Shown here: positions 44,194 to 51,900 of the stretch, piece after piece
Position numbering within the stretch: position 1 is the first letter of the stretch
Layout: every line of letters begins with the position of its first letter
NCBI GenBank assembly: GCA_903877135.1
Contig: CAIRCN010000010.1
Span: 1 to 64,000 of the forward strand
Length of the DNA: 64,000 bases
Direction: 5' to 3'
Source: an uncultured Opitutia bacterium
Lineage (GTDB): Bacteria > Verrucomicrobiota > Verrucomicrobiia > Opitutales > Opitutaceae
The notes under the pieces: generated by a model
Told to the model about the DNA's origin: nothing
The model's input: only the letters and a program-made list of their open reading frames with translations
The model's database searches: none
Translations under genes and position numbers: made by a program

Positions 44194-44841
44194 ATGAAAA
44201 CGCACAAACACGCCACGCGGAGATCGGTCTTGGGCTGGCTGGCCGCCGGCTGGGTATTGCTGCTGGCCGGCTGCAACCTTATCCCGCCGCCCCAGCCTGA
44301 CCCGACGCATTACTACATCCTCACGGGGCCGGGGCTGAGCGAAACCGGCGGCGCCCGCCCCGGTGGCAAGCTTCGTCTCGGTCTCAAAACCGTGGAGCTG
44401 TCACCTTATCTCCGCAAAGGCGCGCTCGTCGTGCGCCGCGGCACCAACGAACTGCTCTACCAGGAGGACGCCCGCTGGGCCGAGCCGCTGGAGGCGGGCA
44501 TTGCGCGGGCGCTTCGGGCACACCTCACCGCGGTGCCGTCCGTGACACGCGTCTATGCGCAGCCCTATCCCAGTGATCAGGAGCGCGACTACGACATCGC
44601 GGTGAACATCCTCCGCTGTGAAGGGGCGCTTGACTCCGCTGGCCAGGCTACGGTGAAGTTCACCGCCGTGCTGGAAATCAACAGCGTGAAACCCCCCGGA
44701 CTCGTTGTGATGCGCAAAGTCTTCGTCGCGCCCGACGCGACCTGGGACGGCAAAGACTACGGCGCCCTGGCCCACTCGCTCAGCGAAGCGGTGGCCGCAC
44801 TCAGCCAGGAAGTCGCCGCCGTGCTGCCGTACAAGGAGTAG
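44194..44841 (+). CDS. PqiC-like ABC transport auxiliary lipoprotein
   Basis: A 215-residue lipoprotein with the lipobox LLAGC at about residue 24-28. The mature part has the ABC-transport auxiliary pattern: PDPTHYYILTGPG, GLKTVELSPYLRKGALVVRRGTNELLYQEDARWAEPLEAGI, and a final GALAHSLSEAVAALSQEVA. PqiC-type proteins sit in the outer membrane and dock the MCE tube. It closes the operon mlaE-mlaF-mlaD-lipoprotein, which is therefore a complete lipid-transport module without MlaA, MlaB or MlaC relatives nearby. Confidence 0.9.
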   Translation: MKTHKHATRRSVLGWLAAGWVLLLAGCNLIPPPQPDPTHYYILTGPGLSETGGARPGGKLRLGLKTVELSPYLRKGALVVRRGTNELLYQEDARWAEPLEAGIARALRAHLTAVPSVTRVYAQPYPSDQERDYDIAVNILRCEGALDSAGQATVKFTAVLEINSVKPPGLVVMRKVFVAPDATWDGKDYGALAHSLSEAVAALSQEVAAVLPYKE

Positions 44842-44893
44842 CTGGCATTTTCTGCCCAACCATGGCATGATTCCCGCTTAAAACCCACCACCC

Positions 44894-45187
44894 ATGAATC
44901 CCTCCTCCCCTCCGCCTTTTGTCGTGTTGAACTTTTCCCTGGAGACAAAAGGCGATGGTCAACCTGTGCAGCGCACGACGTCCTGCGGGACGTTTGCCGG
45001 CATCGAGGACGCCTTTGCCACTGCGCGCCAGAAGGCTGGCAACGAGCTCCTATGGCGGCAGGCGCAACCGGAAGCCGCGGCAGTCGAATTGCTCGACACC
45101 GAATGGGGCTATGACCTGCGGCAACAGTTTCTGGTCGTCTCGCGTTATTGGGTGCACGACCGCACGCCCTCGGTGTTGATGTCGTAA
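44894..45187 (+). CDS. Small hypothetical protein
   Basis: A 97-residue protein with a proline-rich start and a compact, mixed alpha/beta body (VVLNFSLETKGDGQPVQRTT, GNELLWRQAQPEAAAVEL, YDLRQQFLVVSRYWV). It has no signal peptide, motif or family I can name. It lies 52 bases after the PqiC-like gene in the same direction, so it may be co-transcribed. Its stop is 30 bases from the convergent lipoprotein genes. Confidence 0.6.
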   Translation: MNPSSPPPFVVLNFSLETKGDGQPVQRTTSCGTFAGIEDAFATARQKAGNELLWRQAQPEAAAVELLDTEWGYDLRQQFLVVSRYWVHDRTPSVLMS

Positions 45188-45217
45188 GGCACACCCGTGC
45201 CGGCCGGTGGCGGTCTA

Positions 45218-46015
45218 TCAGTGCTGCGGCGCAGGCGCGGCTGAATGCAGCCCGCGCAGTATTTCCAACCCAAGCTCGGTTTCACCGTGCTCGGAGCCCC
45301 ACTGCCACCGCAAACGCAGTGTGAGAGATCTGGGCACCATCGGAAAAAACAGGGCGCCCAGCCGTGTCTGGCCAGGAGCGAGCGTGAGTGGCAGCGCGAG
45401 GCGCCGGAGGCGAAACTCCGTCTCGATGTCCGCCCGATCCTCGGCATTGGCCACGGAGCGTCCAAGCAGGTAACTGGGCACGGTGACTGTTGCCAATGGA
45501 CCCTGCAGGACTGTCACCGTAACTGCAGAAGTGGAGGTGGCTGCGGCCAGCGCGGCCGAACCTACGGCAATCCCGCCCACGGTCAGCACCGCAGGTGTGG
45601 CGCTCTTGACGAAAGCCACGCCGAGCCGGTCGTATTCTTTGCAAAGCGCCTTGCTCTCCTCCTCCAGTTTCCACGGATCGCCACCCGGAGCACGACCATG
45701 GCCGGCATTATCCATGAGTTCAGCTGATACGACCATCAGCGGCTGATCGCCCGGATTGCGCAGCGTGACGACATATTCATCCCACAGCGCCTCTCGTTTC
45801 CACGAACCAGGTCCGCCATAAACAATAACCGTCGCGAGCGTCGCCTGCACCGGCGCGACCGGAAACGGTATGTTTAGCATCTGCGCCCGCGGCGTGTCAT
45901 CGCGCGCCATTTGGTAGTTGGTGGCAGAAGTGCAGCCGGCAAGGCTCAGCATCCCCGCCGTTATGAGCGTGAACAAGGCACCGACAAGGCTGCCTCGAGA
46001 GCGTTTTGATCCCAT
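45218..46015 (-). CDS. Lipoprotein of unknown function, paralogue 1
   Basis: A 265-residue lipoprotein with lipobox LSLAGC at the end of the signal peptide. It shares a plan with the neighbouring upstream gene: TVIVYGGPGSWKREALWDEYVVTLRN near residue 65, GGDPWKLEE, an Ala/Gly/Val-rich hydrophobic stretch (VLTVGGIAVGSAALAAATS) that may contact the membrane, and LAPGQTRLGALFFPM near the end. The family is unknown to me. It follows its paralogue by 6 bases, so the two are co-transcribed. Confidence 0.82.
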   Translation of the reverse strand: MGSKRSRGSLVGALFTLITAGMLSLAGCTSATNYQMARDDTPRAQMLNIPFPVAPVQATLATVIVYGGPGSWKREALWDEYVVTLRNPGDQPLMVVSAELMDNAGHGRAPGGDPWKLEEESKALCKEYDRLGVAFVKSATPAVLTVGGIAVGSAALAAATSTSAVTVTVLQGPLATVTVPSYLLGRSVANAEDRADIETEFRLRRLALPLTLAPGQTRLGALFFPMVPRSLTLRLRWQWGSEHGETELGLEILRGLHSAAPAPQH

Positions 46016-46021
46016 GATGAC

Positions 46022-46804
46022 TCAGGGCTTGGCCGGTGCCGCCGGCGCGGGTGCCGCCACTTCTTTGAGCAGGTGCAACCCGGCCAGCGGCGCTAAATCG
46101 AGCGTTAGGTTTTGCGGCGCGCCTTCTGCACTACAGCGCAACACCATTCGCTGCGGCCCAGGCGAGACAGGAAAAAAGAGACTGCCCTGTTTCGTTTCCC
46201 CGGGCTGGAGCACAAGCGGCGTTGCAATCCGTCTCCGATTAAACTCCTCCCTGATGGCGCTTCTGGCCACGAGGATCCGCACACCGCTACCCACGGCCCA
46301 AACCGGAATAGCGAAAAAAGTAGCGCCGGCCACCGCAGCCAGCGGTGCCGAACCAGCCCAGGCCGCAGCAACGGCGACACCACCCGAGAAAGCCCAGCCA
46401 GCAGTCAGTCCGACACCGAGCAGGATTTTACGACCGAGATGCGAATATTTCTTCAGATTTTCCCGGCTGATTTTCTCCAGCACCCACGGATCGCTGCCGC
46501 AGATTTGCTCGGCACCGAGTGCATCCGTCAGCACCGCCGACTCGACCGTCAACAGCGACGTGCCACGGTTTGCGATCGTGCAAACATACTCGTCCCAGTA
46601 TGCCTCATTTTTCCATGAGCCGGGGCCTTTGTAGACAATGACCGTGTGCAACACCACGGCGGCACTTGGTTGCGTGGTGTTGAGATTGAGGGCCAACGGC
46701 GGCGGCGTTTCCTTAGGCGCCATCTTGTATTTCGCCGACACGCAACCCGTGAGCGTGCCGAGCATCGAAGCCAGCGCCAACAGGGTAAGGCCGAACATGC
46801 GCAT
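46022..46804 (-). CDS. Lipoprotein of unknown function, paralogue 2
   Basis: A 260-residue lipoprotein with lipobox LTGC. Shared with the neighbouring paralogue are TVIVYKGPGSWKNEAYWDEYVCTIAN, GSDPWVLEK, a Gly/Ala-rich hydrophobic middle (AGWAFSGGVAVAAAWAG) and LQPGETKQGSLFFPV. It is the first gene of a two-gene leftward unit and diverges from the MetE-like gene across 177 bases. The pair probably arose by tandem duplication followed by strong divergence. Surface or periplasmic location follows from the lipobox; the role is unknown. Confidence 0.82.
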   Translation of the reverse strand: MRMFGLTLLALASMLGTLTGCVSAKYKMAPKETPPPLALNLNTTQPSAAVVLHTVIVYKGPGSWKNEAYWDEYVCTIANRGTSLLTVESAVLTDALGAEQICGSDPWVLEKISRENLKKYSHLGRKILLGVGLTAGWAFSGGVAVAAAWAGSAPLAAVAGATFFAIPVWAVGSGVRILVARSAIREEFNRRRIATPLVLQPGETKQGSLFFPVSPGPQRMVLRCSAEGAPQNLTLDLAPLAGLHLLKEVAAPAPAAPAKP

Positions 46805-46923
46805 GATGCTTCAAAGGTTGGTGTTCCATGCAGAGACGGGTCAAGCCGACCGTGTTATCAAACTCGGCTCTTCTTCACTTCGTCTGCTTCTTGGCTAAAT
46901 CGAGGACCGATTTGAAATATCAC

Positions 46924-46929
46924 TATAAT
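46924..46929 (+). promoter_or_regulatory. Possible -10 element upstream of the MetE-like gene
   Basis: A perfect TATAAT lies 53 bases before the ATG of the MetE-like gene in a locally AT-rich patch. No good -35 hexamer is found 16-18 bases upstream, so this is suggestive only. Confidence 0.22.
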
Positions 46930-46981
46930 CGCTCTGGTTCTTAGTGGCGATTCCGGTTTTCATCTCCCGCCGCTTCCCATC

Positions 46982-48004
46982 ATGCACAAGATTCCCTCTA
47001 AACCCCGCATCCTCACGACCACCGTCGGCTCATATCCCGTGCCCGACTGGCTTGCCGCGCTGCCGAGCGAGCAGGCCGTCATCGACGCCACCCGCGTCGT
47101 CTTCGACATCCAGCGCCAGTGCGGCATCGATCTGCCGACCGACGGCGAACTCTACCGGTTCGACGTCAATCACCCCGACACTAACGGCATGATCGAGTAT
47201 TTCATCCGCCCGATGGCCGGCATCTCGTCGGTCGTGGGCCGCTCGGTCACCGATGAGTTTTCGCGCCACCACCCGATGGGCTTTCGCCGCAAACCCGCCG
47301 GTGTCGTCACCGGCAAGCTCGGCGAAGGTTCGCTCAACCTCCTAGCTGACTGCCAGCGCGCCGCGGCCGTCTCCGGCGGCGCCTTCAAATTCACCGTCAC
47401 GAGCCCCTACATGCTCGCCCGCACGCTGCTCGACCACCACTACGGCAACTTCGACCAGCTCACGATGGCCCTCGGCGAAGTCCTCGCTGCGCAGATGCCC
47501 GGCCTGCCCACCGCCTGCATCCAGGTCGACGAAGCCAACATCCCCGGCAATCCCGCCGATGCCCCGCTCGCCGCCGCCTCGATGAACCTCGTGCTCGACG
47601 CCATCGACAAGGGGGTCGAGCGCGCCGTGCATTTCTGCTTCGGCAACTACGGCGGCCAGACGATTCAGAAGGGCAACTGGAAGGCGCTCACTGATTTCCT
47701 CAACGCCCTTCACACCGACCATCTCGTCCTCGAACTCGCCCACCGCCCTGCGAGCGATCTCAACGCCCTCCGTGACATCGACGCCAAGATCGACCTCGGC
47801 ATCGGCGTCGTCGACATCAAGGTCAATCACATCGAGACGCCCGACGAGATCGCCGCGCGCATCGCCGCCGTTGAGAAAAAGGTCAGCGAGGGCCGCGTCC
47901 GCTGGTTGCACCCAGATTGCGGTTTCTGGATGCTCAAGCGCAGCATCGCCGACCGCAAGATGGAGGCCCTCGTCCGCGGCCGCGACCTCTACCTCGGGCT
48001 GTAA
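46982..48004 (+). CDS. Core-MetE-like (cobalamin-independent) methyltransferase
   Basis: A 340-residue protein equal to the C-terminal half of MetE. It begins LTTTVGSYPVPDW, as MetE C-domains do, has DLPTDGELYRF, QVDEANIPG, and likely zinc ligands in HFCFGNYGG (His/Cys) and HPDCGFW (Cys). The MetE N-terminal half is absent, as in archaeal core-MetE, so methyl-THF polyglutamate may not be the donor. It could make methionine from another methyl donor or demethylate a catabolic substrate. A Gfo/Idh/MocA gene follows after 16 bases, which favours a catabolic or specialised role over methionine synthesis. Confidence 0.85.
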   Translation: MHKIPSKPRILTTTVGSYPVPDWLAALPSEQAVIDATRVVFDIQRQCGIDLPTDGELYRFDVNHPDTNGMIEYFIRPMAGISSVVGRSVTDEFSRHHPMGFRRKPAGVVTGKLGEGSLNLLADCQRAAAVSGGAFKFTVTSPYMLARTLLDHHYGNFDQLTMALGEVLAAQMPGLPTACIQVDEANIPGNPADAPLAAASMNLVLDAIDKGVERAVHFCFGNYGGQTIQKGNWKALTDFLNALHTDHLVLELAHRPASDLNALRDIDAKIDLGIGVVDIKVNHIETPDEIAARIAAVEKKVSEGRVRWLHPDCGFWMLKRSIADRKMEALVRGRDLYLGL

Positions 48005-48020
48005 GCTCACGGATGCCCCC

Positions 48021-49073
48021 ATGCTGAACCTCGCTGTCATCGGCTGCGGCGTCATCTCGCAATATCACCTCCGCGCCCTCGCCAAACTCACCACAGCCCG
48101 CGCCGCCGCGGTGAGCGACCTGCGCGCCGACCTCGCGCAAAAAACCGCCGCCGAATTCGGCGTGCCGCGCTGGACGACCGACACCTCCGAACTGCTCGCC
48201 GAGCCCGCGATCGACGGCGTCATCCTCGCCCTGCCCGCCTGCGCCCGCACGCCGCTTGCCCTCGAAGCCTTCCGCCACGGCAAACACGTGCTGACGGAAA
48301 AGCCCGTAGCCATGAACGCCACCGAGGTGCGCGCCATGATCGCCGCGCAGGGCGACTGCGTCGGCGCGTGCTGTTCCTCGCGCTACCGTTCATTCGAGTC
48401 GGCGCAGGTCGCCAGTGATTTCCTGCGCAGCGGGGCGCTCGGCGCGCTTCGCACGATCAGCTGCCGCGGTGTGAATCCCGCCGGTGCACCGCCAAAAGGA
48501 CCGATGCCTGCGTGGAGGCTGCGCAAGGACCTCAACGGCGGCGGCATCTTCGTCAACTGGGGCTGCTACGACCTCGACTACCTGCTCGGTCTGCTCGACT
48601 TCAAACTCACGCCCCAGTTCGCCCTCGCACGCACCTGGCAGGTCGGCGCGCCCTTCTCCGCCTACGCCGCTCCTGGCTCCGACGCCGAGACACACGCCAA
48701 CTTCATCATCACGTTCGCCGAGGGCTGTGTGCTCAACTACGAGCGCGCGGAATTCTCGACGTTTCCCGCCGACAACCGCTGGCAGATCACCGGCGAGCGC
48801 GGCACGCTCACGCTGCAAATGCTGAAGGCCGCGAAAGCCAACATCATGCTCACCGAGCCCGATGCCGCCAACGGCACCCGCACCCGCGTGCTCTGGGAGG
48901 GCGACGAAACCGCGCTCACCGCCGAGCACGACGGCCCGGTGTTCGATTTCGTCGACGCGATGCGCGAAAAACGCGCCCCGCGCACCTCGTTGCAGAACGC
49001 GCTGCTGTTCGCCCGCATCGCCGACGCCGTCTACGCCTCCGCGGTCAGCGGCAAGCCCGTTGCGTTCAACTGA
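48021..49073 (+). CDS. Gfo/Idh/MocA family oxidoreductase
   Basis: A 350-residue NAD(P)-dependent oxidoreductase. The Rossmann start is LAVIGCGVISQYHLRAL, the EKPVAMNA block near residue 95 holds the catalytic EKP lysine, and GGGIFVNWGCYDLDYLLGLL forms the conserved C-domain segment with the His replaced by Cys-Tyr-Asp. Members oxidise or reduce sugars, inositols and their derivatives. It lies 16 bases after the MetE-like gene and converges on the ceramidase-like gene with 8 bases between the stops. The missing G-G-G-x-x-x-D-x-G-x-H histidine is a departure from the commonest form. Confidence 0.9.
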   Translation: MLNLAVIGCGVISQYHLRALAKLTTARAAAVSDLRADLAQKTAAEFGVPRWTTDTSELLAEPAIDGVILALPACARTPLALEAFRHGKHVLTEKPVAMNATEVRAMIAAQGDCVGACCSSRYRSFESAQVASDFLRSGALGALRTISCRGVNPAGAPPKGPMPAWRLRKDLNGGGIFVNWGCYDLDYLLGLLDFKLTPQFALARTWQVGAPFSAYAAPGSDAETHANFIITFAEGCVLNYERAEFSTFPADNRWQITGERGTLTLQMLKAAKANIMLTEPDAANGTRTRVLWEGDETALTAEHDGPVFDFVDAMREKRAPRTSLQNALLFARIADAVYASAVSGKPVAFN

Positions 49074-49081
49074 ACTGACAA

Positions 49082-50446
49082 TCAGGCCAAATCGCGCGCG
49101 AGTTCTACCAACTCGCGCGGCAGTTCCTCATAAATCCGTTTAAACGGCAGCTCGCCGCACATGAGCGGCACGAAGTCGCCCGAGTATCCCGCGCGCCGTT
49201 GCGCCGCCTCGTCGGGCGCATAGCCGATGCCACCGACCAAGCTCACCACCCAGGTGTGTGGATGCGGACTGCCGGCGAGCACCGGCGACTGCAGGCTGTG
49301 GTAGAGTTCGAGCCCGCAGCCGAGCAGCGCGACCGCCCCGAGGCGCAGACCGTGCAGGCGCACCGGCGGATTCGGCGCGCGCGACCCGCGGTAATCCGCC
49401 AGCAGCGCGCGCAGGCCCTGCAGCCGGGCCAGCTCCATGCCATTCGTCAGCAACGGCGGCGTGCCGCCAGTATGCGGAAAATCCGTCACGCCTGGCCCCG
49501 CGAAAATTTTCTCCAGCGCCGCGATCCGGCGCTGCACCTTCGCACGCGACCACGCCTGGCGGCGCAGCAGCACGTCGCGCGCCACGGCTCTGAGCACGTC
49601 TGCCTCGATCGGATGCACCGCGCGCAGCCCGCGTCCGATCGCCGCGGCATACTGGCGCGAGATCGCCCGCAGTGCGTGCAACGACTCGCGCGGCACGCGG
49701 TGGTTGAGCTTGGGATTGATGTCGCCCAGCGCCCCCGGCAGGAAAATCGCCACCGCGCCGGCGTGCTTCTTCTCGAGTTGGAGGCAGGCGAGCCCGGCAT
49801 AGTCGCCGTGAATCGCCGCCGTCTTTTCGCCGTAGATCACCGGATGGCAGCCAAAGTGATGAAGGAGGCCCACGAGCTTGCCGTCCGCATACGCCACGAG
49901 CACGCGCACCGTCGGATCGGTCTGCTCCGGGTGCGCCGGCCGCCACACGGGGCTCATCCGCTCCGCAAAATCCGCATTCATCGCGAATCCCGCATCGGTC
50001 TCGCGGTTCACCGCGATGCCCTCGCACGGCACCTGAGCGTGCCGCCACTCCACCTCCGTCAGCGCCTCGCAGGCCTGCTTCACCGCCGCTGCCGCGCGCA
50101 TAGGCAGCGTTTCGACATACATCGTATCGGCCTCGCCCCAGCCAAACATCCCGCCCACCGCCGGACAGCTGTGCGTGTGCGTGACCGACAGAAAGACGTC
50201 GTCCGGCCGGCACCGCGCCGCCGCTGCCGCCGCGGTGCGGATTTTTTCCGCCAGTGCGCGGGGAGTGCCACAGTTCTCCAGACTCAGCAGCACCGCCCGG
50301 GTGCGCCCCTGCGCGACGACCAGGGCGCGCGCATGCAGCGGCGCCACGATTTCCTGCGCGGCGCGGTTGCGATACGGGCCGTAGCCCGCGAGCTGCACAC
50401 CGAGCCGCGGCGTGATGTCGGCGCGTCCGAAGCCGGCCTTCATCAC
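49082..50446 (-). CDS. Neutral/alkaline ceramidase-like hydrolase
   Basis: A 454-residue protein of the neutral/alkaline non-lysosomal ceramidase N-domain type: start AGFGRADITPRLGVQLAGYG, then SVTHTHSCPAV, HHFGCHPVIYG with zinc-binding His residues, and FLPGALGDINPKLNH. No signal peptide is seen, which differs from secreted ceramidases, so it is likely a cytoplasmic enzyme hydrolysing an amide of a small or sugar-like compound. Its ATG overlaps the stop of the upstream aminotransferase gene by four bases (ATGA), so the two are coupled. Confidence 0.88.
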   Translation of the reverse strand: MMKAGFGRADITPRLGVQLAGYGPYRNRAAQEIVAPLHARALVVAQGRTRAVLLSLENCGTPRALAEKIRTAAAAAARCRPDDVFLSVTHTHSCPAVGGMFGWGEADTMYVETLPMRAAAAVKQACEALTEVEWRHAQVPCEGIAVNRETDAGFAMNADFAERMSPVWRPAHPEQTDPTVRVLVAYADGKLVGLLHHFGCHPVIYGEKTAAIHGDYAGLACLQLEKKHAGAVAIFLPGALGDINPKLNHRVPRESLHALRAISRQYAAAIGRGLRAVHPIEADVLRAVARDVLLRRQAWSRAKVQRRIAALEKIFAGPGVTDFPHTGGTPPLLTNGMELARLQGLRALLADYRGSRAPNPPVRLHGLRLGAVALLGCGLELYHSLQSPVLAGSPHPHTWVVSLVGGIGYAPDEAAQRRAGYSGDFVPLMCGELPFKRIYEELPRELVELARDLA

Positions 50447-51768
50447 CGTTTGGCCGAAGCCGCCGGACCGGCCACGCGCTCGTGGTCGCGCAGCGCGCTG
50501 ATGTTCGCCTCCACCTTGAAAACGATTTCCGCCATGCGGCTGATCATCTCCTCCTGCGCATCGACGAAGTCAAAGCGCGTCTCGATCGAATTCGCCACCC
50601 GCGCACGGCAGTTCGGCAGCGCCATGCCGCGGTAGTCCACGCCGGCCTTCGCTAGCGCGTCGAGCCACGACACGCGCGGACCGGAGTAGTCCTGCCAGTG
50701 CAGCCGCGTCCAGTCGGGGATCGGAGACGGCACGTAGCCGAAGGCGAGCATGCCCTCGGCCTTGAGCGCGGCGGCGAATGTGTTGCGCGAGACCCCCGCC
50801 GCCTCCGCGTCGAAATTCATCGTCAGCATGTGATAGACCGGTTTCACGCCCGCCGCATAGTCCGGCATGCGTAGGAAACGCGACCCCGCAATCTTCTCGC
50901 GGAACAGGTCCGCGTGCCTGCGCCGCTCCGCCACCCAGCCGTCGATGCGGCCGAACTGCTCCGTGAGCAGCACGGCATTGAGCGGCGTCACGCGATAGGT
51001 GTAGACGAGCGAGTCCACCCACGGGCGCAGCTCGTCGGGAAAATCCTTCTCGGGCGAGCGGCCCATGTGCTGGCCGATCATCGCGGCTTTCCAGAACACG
51101 CTCTTGTGCGGCGTCACCAGGTAGCCCGCCTCGGTGGTCGGCAGCACCTTGCCGCCCATGCAGGAGAAGCCGGCGGCGTCGCCGACGTTGCCCACGCGCA
51201 CACCGCCAATCTCCGCGCCGTGCGCCTGGCTACCGTCCTCGATGAGCATCAGCTTGTGCTTGTCGGCGATCGCGCGCAGGCGCTGCAGGTTCGCCGGCTG
51301 GCCGAAAATATGCACTGCAAGAATCGCCTTCGTTCGCGGTGTGATCGCCGTCTCGATCTGTGCAGGATCAATCAGCCCGGTGTCACGCTCCACGTCGACG
51401 AACACAGGAATCGCATTCTGATGGAGAATGCACGAGATCGACGCGCCCCACGTGTAGGGCGTCGTGATCACCTCATCGCCGCAGCAAATCTCCAACCCCG
51501 CGAGCGCGCCTTGCAGCGCCGCGTGGCCCGAGCCACACGCCAGCACGTGCTGTCCGCCATGATAGCGCGAGATTGTGTCCTCCGCCTCGGCAATCTCGGG
51601 CGAGTGAAACCGGCCCAGCCCGATGGCCTTGCCCGCGCGCAGCACCTCCACGACGCGTTCGATGGCGCGCTCGGAAAACTGCGGAAACTTCGAGTAAGTC
51701 ACCTCGCCCACGCGGGTGCCGCCCAGCAGGGCGAGTTTCGAGGCGGTCGGAGTCTGGATTGTGCTCAT
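50443..51768 (-). CDS. DegT/DnrJ/EryC1/StrS-family PLP aminotransferase
   Basis: A 441-residue fold-type I PLP enzyme of the sugar aminotransferase family. It shows GRFHSPEIAEAED, HVLACGSGHAALQGAL, VITTPYTWGASISC, VFVDVERDTGLIDP, LIEDGSQAHGAEIGG, and the PLP lysine region FSCMGGKVLPTTEAGYL. Members add amino groups to keto-sugars or keto-cyclitols, or act as dehydratases. I begin it at the ATG at 51768 (MSTIQTPTASK); the frame is open further up but with poor composition. It is coupled to the ceramidase-like gene, so a paired amination/amide hydrolysis of a sugar or cyclitol is conceivable. Confidence 0.9.
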   Translation of the reverse strand: MSTIQTPTASKLALLGGTRVGEVTYSKFPQFSERAIERVVEVLRAGKAIGLGRFHSPEIAEAEDTISRYHGGQHVLACGSGHAALQGALAGLEICCGDEVITTPYTWGASISCILHQNAIPVFVDVERDTGLIDPAQIETAITPRTKAILAVHIFGQPANLQRLRAIADKHKLMLIEDGSQAHGAEIGGVRVGNVGDAAGFSCMGGKVLPTTEAGYLVTPHKSVFWKAAMIGQHMGRSPEKDFPDELRPWVDSLVYTYRVTPLNAVLLTEQFGRIDGWVAERRRHADLFREKIAGSRFLRMPDYAAGVKPVYHMLTMNFDAEAAGVSRNTFAAALKAEGMLAFGYVPSPIPDWTRLHWQDYSGPRVSWLDALAKAGVDYRGMALPNCRARVANSIETRFDFVDAQEEMISRMAEIVFKVEANISALRDHERVAGPAASAKR

Positions 51769-51900
51769 GATACCCACCCTACCATATCGTGCGCCCGCCG
51801 TGAATAGCTGTGTTTGTGAATCTTTGTTCGAACCTCCGACTGCTGCATCCCAGGTGAAATTCGTTTGTCTGCCCGCGGGCTCTCCGGCATTTCTCCCCCC

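Noticed and set aside
49199-50635. 478-codon His/Arg-rich frame opposite the ceramidase-like gene
   Set aside because: Shadow of a well-supported gene; composition is unlike any protein.
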